Shown in pieces: positions 25,194 through 34,343 of a stretch of 64,000 nt of DNA (within the stretch, counting starts at the first letter, position 1; each line of letters starts with the position of its first letter). This DNA is from JAICXG01 sp963801255 (GTDB lineage: Bacteria > Verrucomicrobiota > Verrucomicrobiia > Chthoniobacterales > UBA10450). The position numbers and the translations under genes are program-made. The stretch spans positions 248,001 through 312,000 of the forward strand of contig CAWDEC010000008.1 of the NCBI GenBank assembly GCA_963801255.1. The letters are read 5' to 3'. Under the pieces are notes generated by a model that saw only the letters and a program-made list of their open reading frames with translations, did no database searches and was not told the DNA's origin.

Positions 25194-26270
25194 CTACTGA
25201 TTTGTCACGTTATAAATCTCGACCAAGCCGATGCCGGTGCCGTTTACGCCGGAAAGGATGGCGGTGTAAGCCCCCGGCAGGAGGGAAATCATCGTCGCTG
25301 ATTCGAAGGTGTTCGTCGGCGCCAGACCCAGGCCGATGATGGCATTTGCGTTTGGGTCCGTCTGCCAATCGTCATTTGTTGCCAGCACAACGCCCAAGCT
25401 GCTGACAATTGTTAGCATCGGATTCGCAAGCGGACTGCCGACGGACGTCGCAAGCGATGGGCCGAGGCCGCGAACAACGATCGTCTGTCCGGTTGTGCCG
25501 CCAACAATTACACCCGCGATCATGACGGCATTGCCAGTATCGACGAAGCCGCGTGTCGAGATGTTGAGCAACTGCGGCACGTTGAGCGAGTCGAGGTCGT
25601 AGATTTCGACGAGCGCGATGTTTTGCGTTCCATCCACACCCGTCACCACCACCGTGTAAGCGCCCGGAGCGAGCGACTCAAAAAGAGCTGATTCGTGAGA
25701 ATCGGTGGGTGCGAGTCCAGCGTCGATCACCTGCTGGAAGTTCGGATCGTCCTGCCAGTTGTTATTGCTGCCGATCAATTGTCCCGTGGAACTGAAGAGC
25801 TCGAGGCTTGGGTCGAGCAACGGAGTAACGCCAAATACACCTAACGACGGCCCCAGTGCTCTAACGATGATGTTCTTGTTGGTGGTGCCGCCTCCGAGAA
25901 TGAAACCACCAATGAGAACGTTATCGCCCGTCTCGGCGCGCCCTCGAGTGGAAAGGTTGAGCAGTGTGTCGCCGCTTGGGGTGGGAGTCGGTGTCGGCGT
26001 ATTCGACGGTGCAATGCTCGGCGTCGGCGTAATGCTGGGAGTGGGGGTGATCGAAGGAGTCGGCGGAATACTCGGCGTCGGCGGGACGCTGGGAGTGGGC
26101 GTGATCGAAGGAGTCGGCGTTGGGCTACCGGAAGCAGTCGGTGTCGGCGTCGCTGTCGGTGTGACCGTGATGGTCGGCGTTGGAGTAGGCGTTTGGGCCT
26201 GAGCCGTTGGTCCCAAAAGCCCGACGATGAACCCGACGCTCGCAACAAGGAAAAGCATCCGCGACCGCAT
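25194..26270 (-). CDS. Secreted Pro-Thr-rich protein with two LLNLSTR repeat domains
   Basis: The 358-residue product has a signal peptide (about 1-25), then a low-complexity region of PTPS/ITPTPS repeats (about 28-98), then two ~125-residue domains. Each domain begins LLNLSTRG or LLNISTRG, and contains ALGPSLG or GLGPSLA, a NNW or DDW motif, an SHESALF/TFESATM motif and GAYTVVVTGVDG/GAYTAILSGVNG. The same domain pair is fused to an esterase at 11789-13549; here no catalytic domain precedes it. It is probably exported and surface-exposed. The final residues EIYNVTNQ mirror EIYNLSDN of the other protein, indicating a conserved C-terminal unit. Confidence 0.85.
   Translation of the reverse strand: MRSRMLFLVASVGFIVGLLGPTAQAQTPTPTPTITVTPTATPTPTASGSPTPTPSITPTPSVPPTPSIPPTPSITPTPSITPTPSIAPSNTPTPTPTPSGDTLLNLSTRGRAETGDNVLIGGFILGGGTTNKNIIVRALGPSLGVFGVTPLLDPSLELFSSTGQLIGSNNNWQDDPNFQQVIDAGLAPTDSHESALFESLAPGAYTVVVTGVDGTQNIALVEIYDLDSLNVPQLLNISTRGFVDTGNAVMIAGVIVGGTTGQTIVVRGLGPSLATSVGSPLANPMLTIVSSLGVVLATNDDWQTDPNANAIIGLGLAPTNTFESATMISLLPGAYTAILSGVNGTGIGLVEIYNVTNQ
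25976..26202 (-). repeat. Low-complexity Pro-Thr-Ser-Ile coding repeat
   Basis: Imperfect repeats encoding PTPSITPTPS-type units in the linker of the secreted protein at 25194-26270. The units ITPTPS and PPTPSIPPTPS recur several times, so copy number could vary between strains or be collapsed in assembly. Confidence 0.85.
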
Positions 26271-26446
26271 GTCTCAAGTTCGACTGGGTAGGTTTCTGCG
26301 TAAAGACCGTTTCCGCTAGCTGCGAAGCTCAGTAACAGGCAGTTTCCTTTCGAGAGAAGCGCGCTTTTGCCTAACGGATCGGCAAGGGTTGGCGCGTTGC
26401 GTGGACGCGACTTTTGCAACCGGCGCGCACTGCTCGATGATAGCCC

Positions 26447-28550
26447 ATGCGTCGCGTCGTTGTTTTGCTCTTTCTCCTCGGACCGCTTCTACGCCTGCAA
26501 GCCGATGAAGGGATGTGGCTTTACAACAATCCACCACTCAAGCAGCTCGATGAGAAATATCATTTCCAACCCAGCCCGCAGTGGCTCGAGCATTTGCAGA
26601 AAGCGAGCGTGCGCTTCAACTCCGGCGGAAGCGGCTCGTTCGTCTCGCCAAACGGATTAGTCATCACCAATCATCACGTCGGCGCCGATACCCTGCAGAA
26701 ATTGAGCAGCGCTGAGCACAATTATCTGCGCGACGGCTTTTACGCCAAAACAGCAGCGGAGGAACAACGCGCCCTCGACCTTGAGCTCAACGTTCTCGAC
26801 TCGATCGAGGACGTGACCGCGCAGGTCAACGCCGCAGTTAACGCGCAGATGGATGCCGGCGCTGCTTTGATCGCGCGCCGGGCTGCGATCGCGCAGATTG
26901 AGAAGGAGTCGAAAGAAAAGACCGGTTTGCGAAGCGATGTGATCACGCTCTACGAAGGCGGTTCCTATCAACTTTATCGCTACAAGGTTTACACGGATGT
27001 CCGGCTTGTTTTCGCGCCCGAACAGCAGGCTGCCTTTTACGGGGGCGATCCAGACAACTTTGAATACCCGCGCTACGACCTCGATGTTTGCATCTTCCGA
27101 GTCTACGAGAATGGGAAGCCGGCCGAGATCAAAAACTACCTGAAGTTCGATCCCGTCGGCCCGCAGCCTAACGACCTCGTTTTCGTCAGTGGAAGCCCGG
27201 GACATACAGATCGGGAGTTAACCGTTGTTGAGCTGACTGACTTGCGCGATCGGCTGTTGCCGCAGTGGCTTTCCATGCTTAGCCGGCGCGAAGTCTCCTT
27301 GCTTGCCTGGGGAAATCGCGCGTCGGAAAATGCGCGGCGCGCGCGTGATGAACTCTTCGGCGTACAGAATAGCCGCAAGGCTTTCACCGGTATGCTCGCC
27401 GGTCTGCTCGATCCTCAACTTTTCGGGAAACTCGAAAGCAACGAGAAAAAGTTGCGGGACGAGTTTCGAGAGCACTCTGCTTCCGATGCGCAGTTAAACG
27501 GTGCGCTTGCAGCCTACGAACAAATCGAGCGGGCGCAGAAAGCGATCCGGCAGAACGCTTCTGTTTATGACTATTACGAAGAAGAACGCCGCCGCGTTAC
27601 CCTTTATCGTCAGCCGCGCGGATTTAGCGGCACGCTTTTCAAATACGCGCGTTTTCTCGTTAGGATGGCGGAGGAACGGAGCAAGCCAAACACCGAGCGA
27701 CTGCCCGCCTTTCAGGATGCCTCGCGCGAATCACTCGAGCTGGCAGTAATGTCGACCGAGCCGGTTTATGATGACTTCGAGATTCTGTCTCCTGAGCGAT
27801 TCATTGAGCGATCTTGCCACGCATTTTGGCGCAGACGATCCGCTCGTCCGCCAGGTATTAGGCGGGAAATCCCCCGGTGCGCGTGCCGCAGAGTTGGTTC
27901 ACGGGACCAGGCTCAAGGATCTGGCTTTTCGCCAGAAAATGTGGAGTGCCGACAGCGCGGCGATGAAAACCGTCCATGACCCAATGTTGGATCTCGCCTT
28001 TCTCATCGACTCGACGGCGCGTGCCGCCCGCAAGGTTTTCGAGACGAATGAAGAAGCCAAGCAACAGGCTTACGCACAAATCGCGAAAGCACGTTTCGCC
28101 CTGCACGGGACGAGCACCTATCCAGATGCCACTTTCACCTTGCGCCTCTCCTACGGAGCGGTGCGTGGCTACGAGGAAGCCGGCAAACCGGTGCCGCCGT
28201 TTAGCGGTCTTGCGGGCCTCTATGCTCATGCCGTCGCACACGAAAATAGACCGCCTTTTGACCTGCCGAAGCGCTGGCTGGAACGCAGGAACGCGGTGTC
28301 GTTAGGCACAAGATTCAACTTCGTCAGCGATGCCGATATTATTGGCGGCAACAGCGGGAGCCCGGTGGTAAATCGAGCCGGCGATTTCGTTGGGATCATC
28401 TTTGATAGCAACATCCAAGCGCTCGTCTTGGATTACCTCTACGACGACCGGCAGGCACGCGCCGTGTCCGTCGATTCCGCGGCCATCCTGGAAGCGCTAC
28501 GAAAGGTTTACGACGCCAATCCACTTGCCGAGGAATTGCTCGATCGTTAG
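26447..28550 (+). CDS. S46 family dipeptidyl peptidase (DPP7/DPP11-like), split by a frameshift
   Basis: Periplasmic serine exopeptidase that releases dipeptides from peptide N-termini. The first frame (26447 to about 27787) holds a signal sequence (about 1-19), VSPNGLVITNHH with the catalytic His (76/77), GGDPDNFEYPRYDLD with the Asp region, and SGSPGHTDR. The second frame (from about 27789) resumes at SDSLSDLATHFGADDPLVRQ and carries the nucleophile in GGNSGSPVVN. The frames join by omitting one base near 27786-27791, a +1 shift. The residue 18 after the Ser, which sets P1 preference in DPP7 (Gly) and DPP11 (Arg), is Ser here (FDSN). The total of about 700 residues is normal. An assembly indel is likely. 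The stop TAG is in a TCGTTAGGC word. Confidence 0.9.
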
Positions 28551-28636
28551 GCGTTCTATCTCGCGAGTGTGAGACCCAGTCGAGGGGTGCCTTGGAACCG
28601 TTCGCGGTGCAGTGATTTGCAAGTCGGCGCGACTTT

Positions 28637-29713
28637 TTAGAACAAGGTCAACTGTTCCCTGGGTCGCCGAAAAGCCTCGGTGGAGAGTTTCGGTCGCTCG
28701 CCCATTCCCGCGCGCTTGCAGCCGATGGTAAACAAGTCGCGAATCTGTTCCGCAAAAATTCCTTCGCCTCGCATCCGGGATTTGAAACGTGGATCGTTCA
28801 GCCGCTCGCCTCCGCGCAATTGCCGGATGCGCCCAAGCACCTTCTCTTTTCGATCCGGGAAATGCTCTTCCAGCCAACGCTCAAAAAGCGGCGCGACAGC
28901 ATACGGCAGTCTAACGACCGTGTAGCCGGCGAAGCGCGCTCCTGCCTCCGCCGCTGCTTCCAGAATCGTCGGGAGTTCGTGGTCGTTTAGTCCGGGAATG
29001 ATCGGTGCGGTCATGACTCCAACGGGAATGCCGACGGTCCGCAACTGGCTGATCGCATCGAGCCTGGCGCGCGGAGAGGAAGTGCGCGGCTCCAGCACGC
29101 GCTGCAATTTGGGATCGAGCGACGTAATCGAGATGTTGACTGCTGCGGCGCAGTGCGTTGCCAGTTCGCCTAGCAAATCGAGATCGCGCGTTACGAGCTG
29201 ATTCTTGGTGATGATCCCGATCGGATTGCGGAATCGCGCCAACACTTCGAGACAGGCGCGTGTGATTTTGAGCCGGCGCTCGACCGGTTGATAGGGATCG
29301 GTGACGCCGCTCATCACGAGTGTCTGCGGCTTCCAACGCGGCGAAGAAAGTTCGTCCTCGAGAAGCTCGGCGGCGTTTTCCTTCACCATAATACGGCTCT
29401 CGAAATCGATTCCGGCAGAGAAGCCGAGATATTCGTGCGTCGGTCGCGCGTAGCAATAAATGCAACCGTGCTCGCAGCCGCGATAGGGATTGATGCTCGA
29501 CTCGAAGCCGACATCCGGACTGTCGTTGTGGGCGATGATTGTCCGGGTGAAATCACGCAGATAAATCGTGCGGCGGGCAGGCCGATCCGGATCGTTCTCA
29601 TCTTCCGGATCGGGCTCGAGGTGGAGTCGCTCGAAGCGGTTGGCCGGATTGTGGGATGCGCCGCGTCCGTGAATCGGCTGGGGCAGGGGATGCGCTTCGC
29701 CCGGATTCGACAT
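28637..29713 (-). CDS. PA0069-family radical SAM protein
   Basis: The 358-residue radical SAM protein has its 4Fe-4S motif as C80, C84 and C87 in RGCEHGCIYCYARPTHEY, followed by GVTDPYQPVER, the SAM-contacting ITKNQLVTRD and the GIPVGVMTAPIIPGLND block. These are typical of the PA0069/SplB-like family (related to spore photoproduct lyase). Members are widespread, but the reaction is not established. The gene lies head-to-tail upstream of the S46 peptidase on the opposite strand (convergent) and is 47 bp from tilS, which is on the same strand. Confidence 0.85.
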   Translation of the reverse strand: MSNPGEAHPLPQPIHGRGASHNPANRFERLHLEPDPEDENDPDRPARRTIYLRDFTRTIIAHNDSPDVGFESSINPYRGCEHGCIYCYARPTHEYLGFSAGIDFESRIMVKENAAELLEDELSSPRWKPQTLVMSGVTDPYQPVERRLKITRACLEVLARFRNPIGIITKNQLVTRDLDLLGELATHCAAAVNISITSLDPKLQRVLEPRTSSPRARLDAISQLRTVGIPVGVMTAPIIPGLNDHELPTILEAAAEAGARFAGYTVVRLPYAVAPLFERWLEEHFPDRKEKVLGRIRQLRGGERLNDPRFKSRMRGEGIFAEQIRDLFTIGCKRAGMGERPKLSTEAFRRPREQLTLF

Positions 29714-29760
29714 AGGACACGTTCAACCGAACGTATTCCATGTCCAGCGGAAAGAGCCGC

Positions 29761-30711
29761 TTACTCCAGGAACATTTGCCCGCCGCGCCTGCGCAGGTGG
29801 CGGTCTTGGGCAAGGTTCATTCGCGCCGGCTCGTCGCGGGCAAGCAAACCTCTGACCTGCTCGATCACCTCAAAGCCCACTTCCGAAACACTCTGATGAC
29901 GCAGCCAGGCAAGAATGGTGCGACGCTGAAGGGAAAGAGTCATTCCTCTCAACTCCTCGACCGGAATCTTCTCGTTAGTCGTTAGGTCGGTTGGCGTCAA
30001 CGAGGCCAGAAAATTTTCCTCCTCTGCCAATATGGTGGCGGCACGCCAGATGGTGCGGCGCAGGCCGCGACCAAATTGTTTTTCCAACCAGGGAATGATC
30101 TTGTGTCGTACGCGGTTTCGCCGTGCGGCAAGCTCCGCGTTGCTCGCATCCTCCCGAAATTTTAAGTTGTTCGTCTGGACGTAGGCATCGATTTCCGTTC
30201 GCCAGACGCCGAGGAACGGTCTCACGACGGTCAGTGAACCGATCATAGATCGGGGTCGCATCGCTCCGAGTCCGCGTCCGCCCGCTCCACGAAAAAGATT
30301 GAGCAGGAAGGTTTCCACCTGATCATCGGCTTGATGCGCGAGAAAAATCGCTGAGCAGCGCCGTCGACGTGCCACGCGTGCGAAAAACTTTAGGCGTTCT
30401 TCGCGCGCTACGGTTTCGAGTGATTGCTTCCTCTTCGTGGCGAGCGCTCGAATTTCGCCGGCTCCGAGTTCAAACGTCAAATCGTACTGTAGCGCCAGGC
30501 GCCTAACGAAATGGGCATCGGCCTTGCTCGCCCGGCCACGCAAACCATGTTCGAAGTGGCAGACGACTAACCGCCGGTAGCCTCGTTCGAGCAGCCAATG
30601 GAGAAGCGCCACCGAATCGCGCCCGGCGGAGACGCCGATGAGAAAGCGGCGATCGTTAGGCAAATCAGCCAAAGATTCCCTGCCCCATGTTTGCGGTGAT
30701 TGCCTTCTCAT
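29761..30711 (-). CDS. tilS: tRNA(Ile)-lysidine synthase TilS
   Basis: N-type ATP pyrophosphatase that converts C34 of tRNA-Ile(CAU) to lysidine. The PP-loop is SAGRDS (28-33), with Ala where SGGxDS is usual. HFEHGLRGRASKADAHFV (about 52-69), FLAHQADDQVETFLLNLFRGAGGRGLGAMRP and RNRVRHKIIPWL are diagnostic of TilS. The length (316 aa) is that of short forms lacking the C-terminal domain. Its start overlaps the end of the LOG-family gene by four bases (30708-30711), suggesting coupling. Confidence 0.93.
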   Translation of the reverse strand: MRRQSPQTWGRESLADLPNDRRFLIGVSAGRDSVALLHWLLERGYRRLVVCHFEHGLRGRASKADAHFVRRLALQYDLTFELGAGEIRALATKRKQSLETVAREERLKFFARVARRRRCSAIFLAHQADDQVETFLLNLFRGAGGRGLGAMRPRSMIGSLTVVRPFLGVWRTEIDAYVQTNNLKFREDASNAELAARRNRVRHKIIPWLEKQFGRGLRRTIWRAATILAEEENFLASLTPTDLTTNEKIPVEELRGMTLSLQRRTILAWLRHQSVSEVGFEVIEQVRGLLARDEPARMNLAQDRHLRRRGGQMFLE

Positions 30712-31499
30712 GACCGCGCTGTGCTCAGGCCTCGTTCACCCAGCCAGGGCAGATGTCGCCTGACGACCCGTCGGAGACCAAACGGCTCGATCGCTTTTGC
30801 CCGGATATGTTCGAGCGCTTCTTCCACTGAGTCGGTGACATACACGAGTTGCAGGTCGGCAACGCTGATTGTGCCGAGCTGTGCCATTTTTTCGAGCACG
30901 CTAACCAACGCTCGCCAGTATTCCGTGCCCATCACGACAATGGGAAAGTTCTGAATTTTCCCCGTCTGAATGAGGGTCAGTGCTTCGAACAATTCATCGA
31001 GCGTGCCTGCTCCACCCGGCATAACGACAAAGGCATAGGAATATTTGATGAGCAGTGTCTTGCGCACGAAGAAATAGTTGAGGGTGACGCAGCGATCGAG
31101 ATACTCGTTAGGCTGCTGTTCGAAAGGAAGCCTGATGTTACAACCGACCGAACGACCGCCGATTTCCTTCGCGCCGCGATTGGCCGCTTCCATCAGACCT
31201 GGGCCGGCGCCAGTCATGACGGTGAAGCCAAGCCGGGCGATGCCCGCGCCCATCTCACGGGCGAGCTGATATTCGGGTGTGTCGGCTTTGATCCGAGCCG
31301 ATCCAAAAACGGTCACGCAAGGGCCGACAAAATGAAGCACCCGGAAACCGCGCAAAAAATCCGCCATGACTCGAAAGAGAGTAAAGAGCTCTTCGAAACG
31401 CGAATGCGGACCTTCGAGCATGATCTCGTCCGCGCGCTCGGCTGGTGCGGTCACAGGTGATTGGTCGCTCACAGATTCGGATGACGGCGCTTTTTTCAC
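30708..31499 (-). CDS. LOG-family nucleotide-binding protein (TIGR00730)
   Basis: The 263-residue Rossmann-fold protein has the LOG/lysine-decarboxylase-like motif PGGAGTLDELFE (about 180-191) and GAGPGLMEAANRGAKE (about 99-114). It resembles cytokinin riboside monophosphate phosphoribohydrolases and the Ppn nucleosidases; the in vivo substrate in bacteria is often a purine nucleotide. The longer N-terminus (about 60 residues before the fold) is typical of one subgroup. It overlaps tilS by four bases. The tRNA-Leu gene lies just upstream on the same strand. Confidence 0.88.
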   Translation of the reverse strand: MKKAPSSESVSDQSPVTAPAERADEIMLEGPHSRFEELFTLFRVMADFLRGFRVLHFVGPCVTVFGSARIKADTPEYQLAREMGAGIARLGFTVMTGAGPGLMEAANRGAKEIGGRSVGCNIRLPFEQQPNEYLDRCVTLNYFFVRKTLLIKYSYAFVVMPGGAGTLDELFEALTLIQTGKIQNFPIVVMGTEYWRALVSVLEKMAQLGTISVADLQLVYVTDSVEEALEHIRAKAIEPFGLRRVVRRHLPWLGERGLSTARS

Positions 31500-31568
31500 G
31501 TCTTTGGACTAGCAACGAGCAGCGCGCGAGACAATGACCCTTATCGCGGGGATGACAGAAAGAAGAAA

Positions 31569-31649
31569 TGCTCGGGGGGGGACTTGAACCCCCATGCCTT
31601 TCGGCATACGCCCCTCAAACGTACGTGTCTGCCATTTCACCACCCGAGC
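31569..31649 (-). tRNA. tRNA-Leu (anticodon GAG)
   Basis: The minus strand reads GCTCGGG at the 5' acceptor and CCCGAGC at the 3' side with discriminator A. It has a D-arm closed by GTG/CAC, an anticodon stem TACGT/GCGTA with loop TTGAGGG (anticodon GAG, reading CUC/CUU), a long class II variable arm TGCC-GAAA-GGCA, and a T-arm GGGGG-TTCAAGT-CCCCC. CCA is not encoded. All arms fold without mismatches apart from one G-U pair. Confidence 0.95.
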
Positions 31650-31775
31650 GCGGTGGGCAAGGTTGAACAATGGTGGCTGGAAAGCAAGCCAACGACCACT
31701 CGCATTTGCGCCCTCGGTCGGATTGTCGAAAAGATGTCACGAGCAAGGTCTGAAACCTGCGGTTAAGCTGCCATT

Positions 31776-32543
31776 ATGGAACACGAGCAAGAGCAGACGT
31801 GGATCAAGCTCGACCTGCACATCCATACTCTCGACGATCCGAAGGATCGGCTCGATTACACTGCGCATCAGCTGCTGGAACGCGCCTGCCAGCTCGGCTT
31901 CGGGGCGCTCGCGATTACGCTGCACGATAAAGTCTTCGATCGCGCGGACGTTTTCGCGGATGCGGCGGAGATGGGAATTGTTCTCATCCCGGCGGCGGAG
32001 ATGCGTCTTGAGGGAGCGGATGTTGTCCTGCTCAATGTCCAACCCGAAGATATCAAGAACCTGCGCACCTTTGCTGATCTGCGTGTGCTCAAGGGCCGCC
32101 TGCGCGATTCTCTTTTCTGCTTTGCGCCGCATCCATTTTTCGTTCTTGGCGCTTCGATGGGGGAACGCTTAGTGGAAGACATCGATTGCTTCGACGCGAT
32201 CGAAGTCTGTCATTTTCACAAGGGATGGTTTGATCTCAACCGCCGGGCTCGGCAGGTTGCGGCGGAATATGGCAAACCACTTCTCGCCACCTCCGACGCC
32301 CATCGGCTGCACGCCTTTGGAAATCATTACACGAGCATTCCTCGACCGGCAGAGATGACGATTGAGGCGATCCTGCGCGCCTTGCGCAGCGGTCCAATTC
32401 GCCTAACGAGTCCATCTTCGAGTTGGCACGATCTCATGCAGGTCTTTTATTTCGTTTTCGTGAAGCACCCTCTAATAAAGCGATTTCGTCCCCGGCCGGT
32501 GCCGCGCCTGCCGCGCGAAGCCACTCTTGTCTCGCGCGGCTGA
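31776..32543 (+). CDS. PHP-domain phosphoesterase family protein
   Basis: The 255-residue protein has a PHP metal-binding fold. The first motif is LDLHIHT (about 12-18), followed by ALAITLHDK with another metal His, an acidic residue in IPAAEMRLEG, the AVHPF-like CFAPHPFFV and the late ATSDAHRLHAFG with Asp/His ligands. PHP proteins are mostly trinuclear-metal phosphoesterases acting on nucleotides or histidinol phosphate. The C-terminal ~50 residues include a hydrophobic FYFVFVKHP stretch and are not part of the canonical fold. Substrate unknown. The next gene follows closely on the same strand. Confidence 0.85.
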   Translation: MEHEQEQTWIKLDLHIHTLDDPKDRLDYTAHQLLERACQLGFGALAITLHDKVFDRADVFADAAEMGIVLIPAAEMRLEGADVVLLNVQPEDIKNLRTFADLRVLKGRLRDSLFCFAPHPFFVLGASMGERLVEDIDCFDAIEVCHFHKGWFDLNRRARQVAAEYGKPLLATSDAHRLHAFGNHYTSIPRPAEMTIEAILRALRSGPIRLTSPSSSWHDLMQVFYFVFVKHPLIKRFRPRPVPRLPREATLVSRG

Positions 32544-32570
32544 TTGTGTCAGTTGCTAGACAACGACTTC

Positions 32571-33041
32571 ATGAACGTAAGACCTTTTAACTGCCTGATT
32601 TTACTTGCAGCGCTGGCCTTGACGGCCTGCCCAACGACGAATCCAAAAAGCGAATCCAAAAAAGCGGCGAAGACGGCGGAAGTGCATCCAGGGCAAGCGC
32701 AGGACAGCGTTGATTTTCAGGCTTTCCTCGGTCGATTGCGCGCGGCCGTGAGGGCGCGAGACATGAACACGGTCGCTTCCATGATGACGTCTGACTTTGG
32801 TTATGTGCTGGGTGCGACGCCGGCCGACGATCGAACCGGGCCCGGCGTTTTCCAATATTGGGACCAAAACAATCTTTGGGTCGAGCTGGATGGAATCCTT
32901 TCCGAACGCTTCATGGCAAAAGGGGAATTCATGGTCGCGCCGCCGCAGTTTGCTGAGCCTGCGTCACAATATACCGGGTATCGCGCCGGTATTCGGCGGG
33001 TCAACGGAAGCTGGAAGTTTGTTTATTTCGTTAATGGCTAA
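32571..33041 (+). CDS. Hypothetical lipoprotein
   Basis: Starting at ATG 32571 the product has 156 residues with a lipoprotein signal: basic start, hydrophobic LILLAALA and lipobox LTAC (Cys about 20). The mature part begins with a Lys/Ser-rich linker and then an alpha+beta domain (VDFQAFLGRLRAAVRARDMNTVASMMTSDFGYVL), which resembles an NTF2-like fold but is not certain. The frame is open back to 32544, but those nine residues would spoil the signal peptide. It starts 28 bp after the PHP gene and ends 20 bp before the FabZ-like gene. Confidence 0.75.
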   Translation: MNVRPFNCLILLAALALTACPTTNPKSESKKAAKTAEVHPGQAQDSVDFQAFLGRLRAAVRARDMNTVASMMTSDFGYVLGATPADDRTGPGVFQYWDQNNLWVELDGILSERFMAKGEFMVAPPQFAEPASQYTGYRAGIRRVNGSWKFVYFVNG

Positions 33042-33061
33042 CAAGAAGCGAGAGATGAGCG

Positions 33062-33514
33062 ATGAGTCAGCCTGTCCGTCATTTCTCACTCAGCGCTTCT
33101 CTGCCCCATCGGCCGCCGTTTGTATTCGTTAGGCAACTGCTTGCCTGTGAGCCTGGGCAGTCAGCTGAATGTTCGGCCTTCTTTGCCAAAGATGACCCAA
33201 TGTTTGCTGGTCATTTTCCCCGAAATCCACTCGTGCCTGGCGTCATCCTGACCGAAGCGCTCGCGCAAACGGCCGGGATCGCGGCAGGCTCGGGTTTTCC
33301 CGAAAATGCACCTCCTCTCTTTCTGCTCTCGGCCATTAAAAGCATGAAATTTCTCGCGGTGGTGCGACCCGAAGAAGAAATCGCACTTCGCGCTGAGAAG
33401 CTGGCGCAGGTTGGCGATCTTTGGCAGTTCAAGGTCGAAGCTCGTGTGCGCGGTGAGCTTGTCGCTGATGGCCAACTCGTTCTCAGTTTGGCTCGCGAAA
33501 GTTCTTCCGCGTGA
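33062..33514 (+). CDS. FabZ-like 3-hydroxyacyl-ACP dehydratase (hot-dog fold)
   Basis: The 150-residue protein has the FabZ/FabA active-site signature GHFPRNPLVPGVILTEALAQTAG (catalytic His about 50 and Glu about 64) and, before it, LPHRPPFVFVRQL, the usual FabZ N-terminal block. It therefore probably dehydrates 3-hydroxyacyl-ACP or a related thioester. It differs from the housekeeping FabZ by context: next to a glycosyltransferase and lipoprotein genes, not lpxD/lpxA, so it may serve a lipid or cell-envelope pathway. Seventeen bases separate it from the glycosyltransferase. Confidence 0.82.
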   Translation: MSQPVRHFSLSASLPHRPPFVFVRQLLACEPGQSAECSAFFAKDDPMFAGHFPRNPLVPGVILTEALAQTAGIAAGSGFPENAPPLFLLSAIKSMKFLAVVRPEEEIALRAEKLAQVGDLWQFKVEARVRGELVADGQLVLSLARESSSA

Positions 33515-33530
33515 TTGGAATAGCGCGCGC

Positions 33531-34343
33531 ATGAGCTACTCTGAGGCCTTGAAAATCGACCAGATGCGTCTGCCGGAATTCGCGCTCATTATTCCAGTCT
33601 GCGACGAGGCGGCGTGTATCGGACAGGTGCTCGATGAGTTTCTCGAGGCGGTCGATCCGGAGAAGTTTGTCATCGCTGTTGGGGTCAATGACTCGAGCGA
33701 TCGGACGTCGGAGATTGCGCGCCAGCGCCCCGTGCTTGTCGCGGAAACCGAAAGCCGCGGCTATGGCTACGGCTGCCAGGCGGCGATTGGCCTGACCAAT
33801 AAGCTTTTTCCCTCCGTGCAGGCTTACATTTTTTGTGCGGGCGACGGGGCCACCGACCCGCGCGACATTCGCGGCCTAACGAACCGTTTCGAACAAGGCT
33901 ACGACTTTGTCCTCGGCAGCCGCACCCGCCTCTGCCGGAACTGGCGTGCAATGACTTTGCGACATGTGGTCGCGAATGCTGCCCTCGGAGTTTGGGCCGG
34001 TTTACTGGGTGGAAAGATGTTCAGCGATCTTGGCCCGATGCGTCTCGTCAGTCGGCAACTCTTTGAGAAGATTGATCCTCGGGAGATGACCTTTGGATGG
34101 ACAATCGAAGCCCAGATCGCGGCTGCAAAATTGGACGCGGCGATTTGCGAAATCCCAGTGAGGGAGCGTCAACGGCTCGCGGGCGAGCAAAAAGTTTCCG
34201 GGGTGACGTGGCAACGAACACTTGGCATCGGTTGCCAAATCGTGGCGGCTGGCTGGCGAAGCTGGCAAAGTTTTCGGGTTGCGCCAGTGGTGCGGCGACC
34301 AGCGTTGCTTTCTCCGCCGGAGAGTCGCCAGCGCGAAGCGTGA
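33531..34343 (+). CDS. Family 2 glycosyltransferase
   Basis: Starting at ATG 33531, the 270-residue protein has a GT-A fold of the GT2 family. It has the N-terminal nucleotide-binding LIIPVCDEAACIGQVLDEF, VNDSSDRT, RGYGYGCQAAI, the DxD-like motif in FCAGDGATDP, and the polyprenyl-phosphate-type MTFGWTIEAQIAAAKL followed by IPVRERQR. It resembles DPM1-like enzymes that transfer a sugar to a polyprenyl phosphate, but no C-terminal membrane domain is present. The sugar is unknown. The stop overlaps the next gene's GTG start (GTGA). Confidence 0.85.
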   Translation: MSYSEALKIDQMRLPEFALIIPVCDEAACIGQVLDEFLEAVDPEKFVIAVGVNDSSDRTSEIARQRPVLVAETESRGYGYGCQAAIGLTNKLFPSVQAYIFCAGDGATDPRDIRGLTNRFEQGYDFVLGSRTRLCRNWRAMTLRHVVANAALGVWAGLLGGKMFSDLGPMRLVSRQLFEKIDPREMTFGWTIEAQIAAAKLDAAICEIPVRERQRLAGEQKVSGVTWQRTLGIGCQIVAAGWRSWQSFRVAPVVRRPALLSPPESRQREA

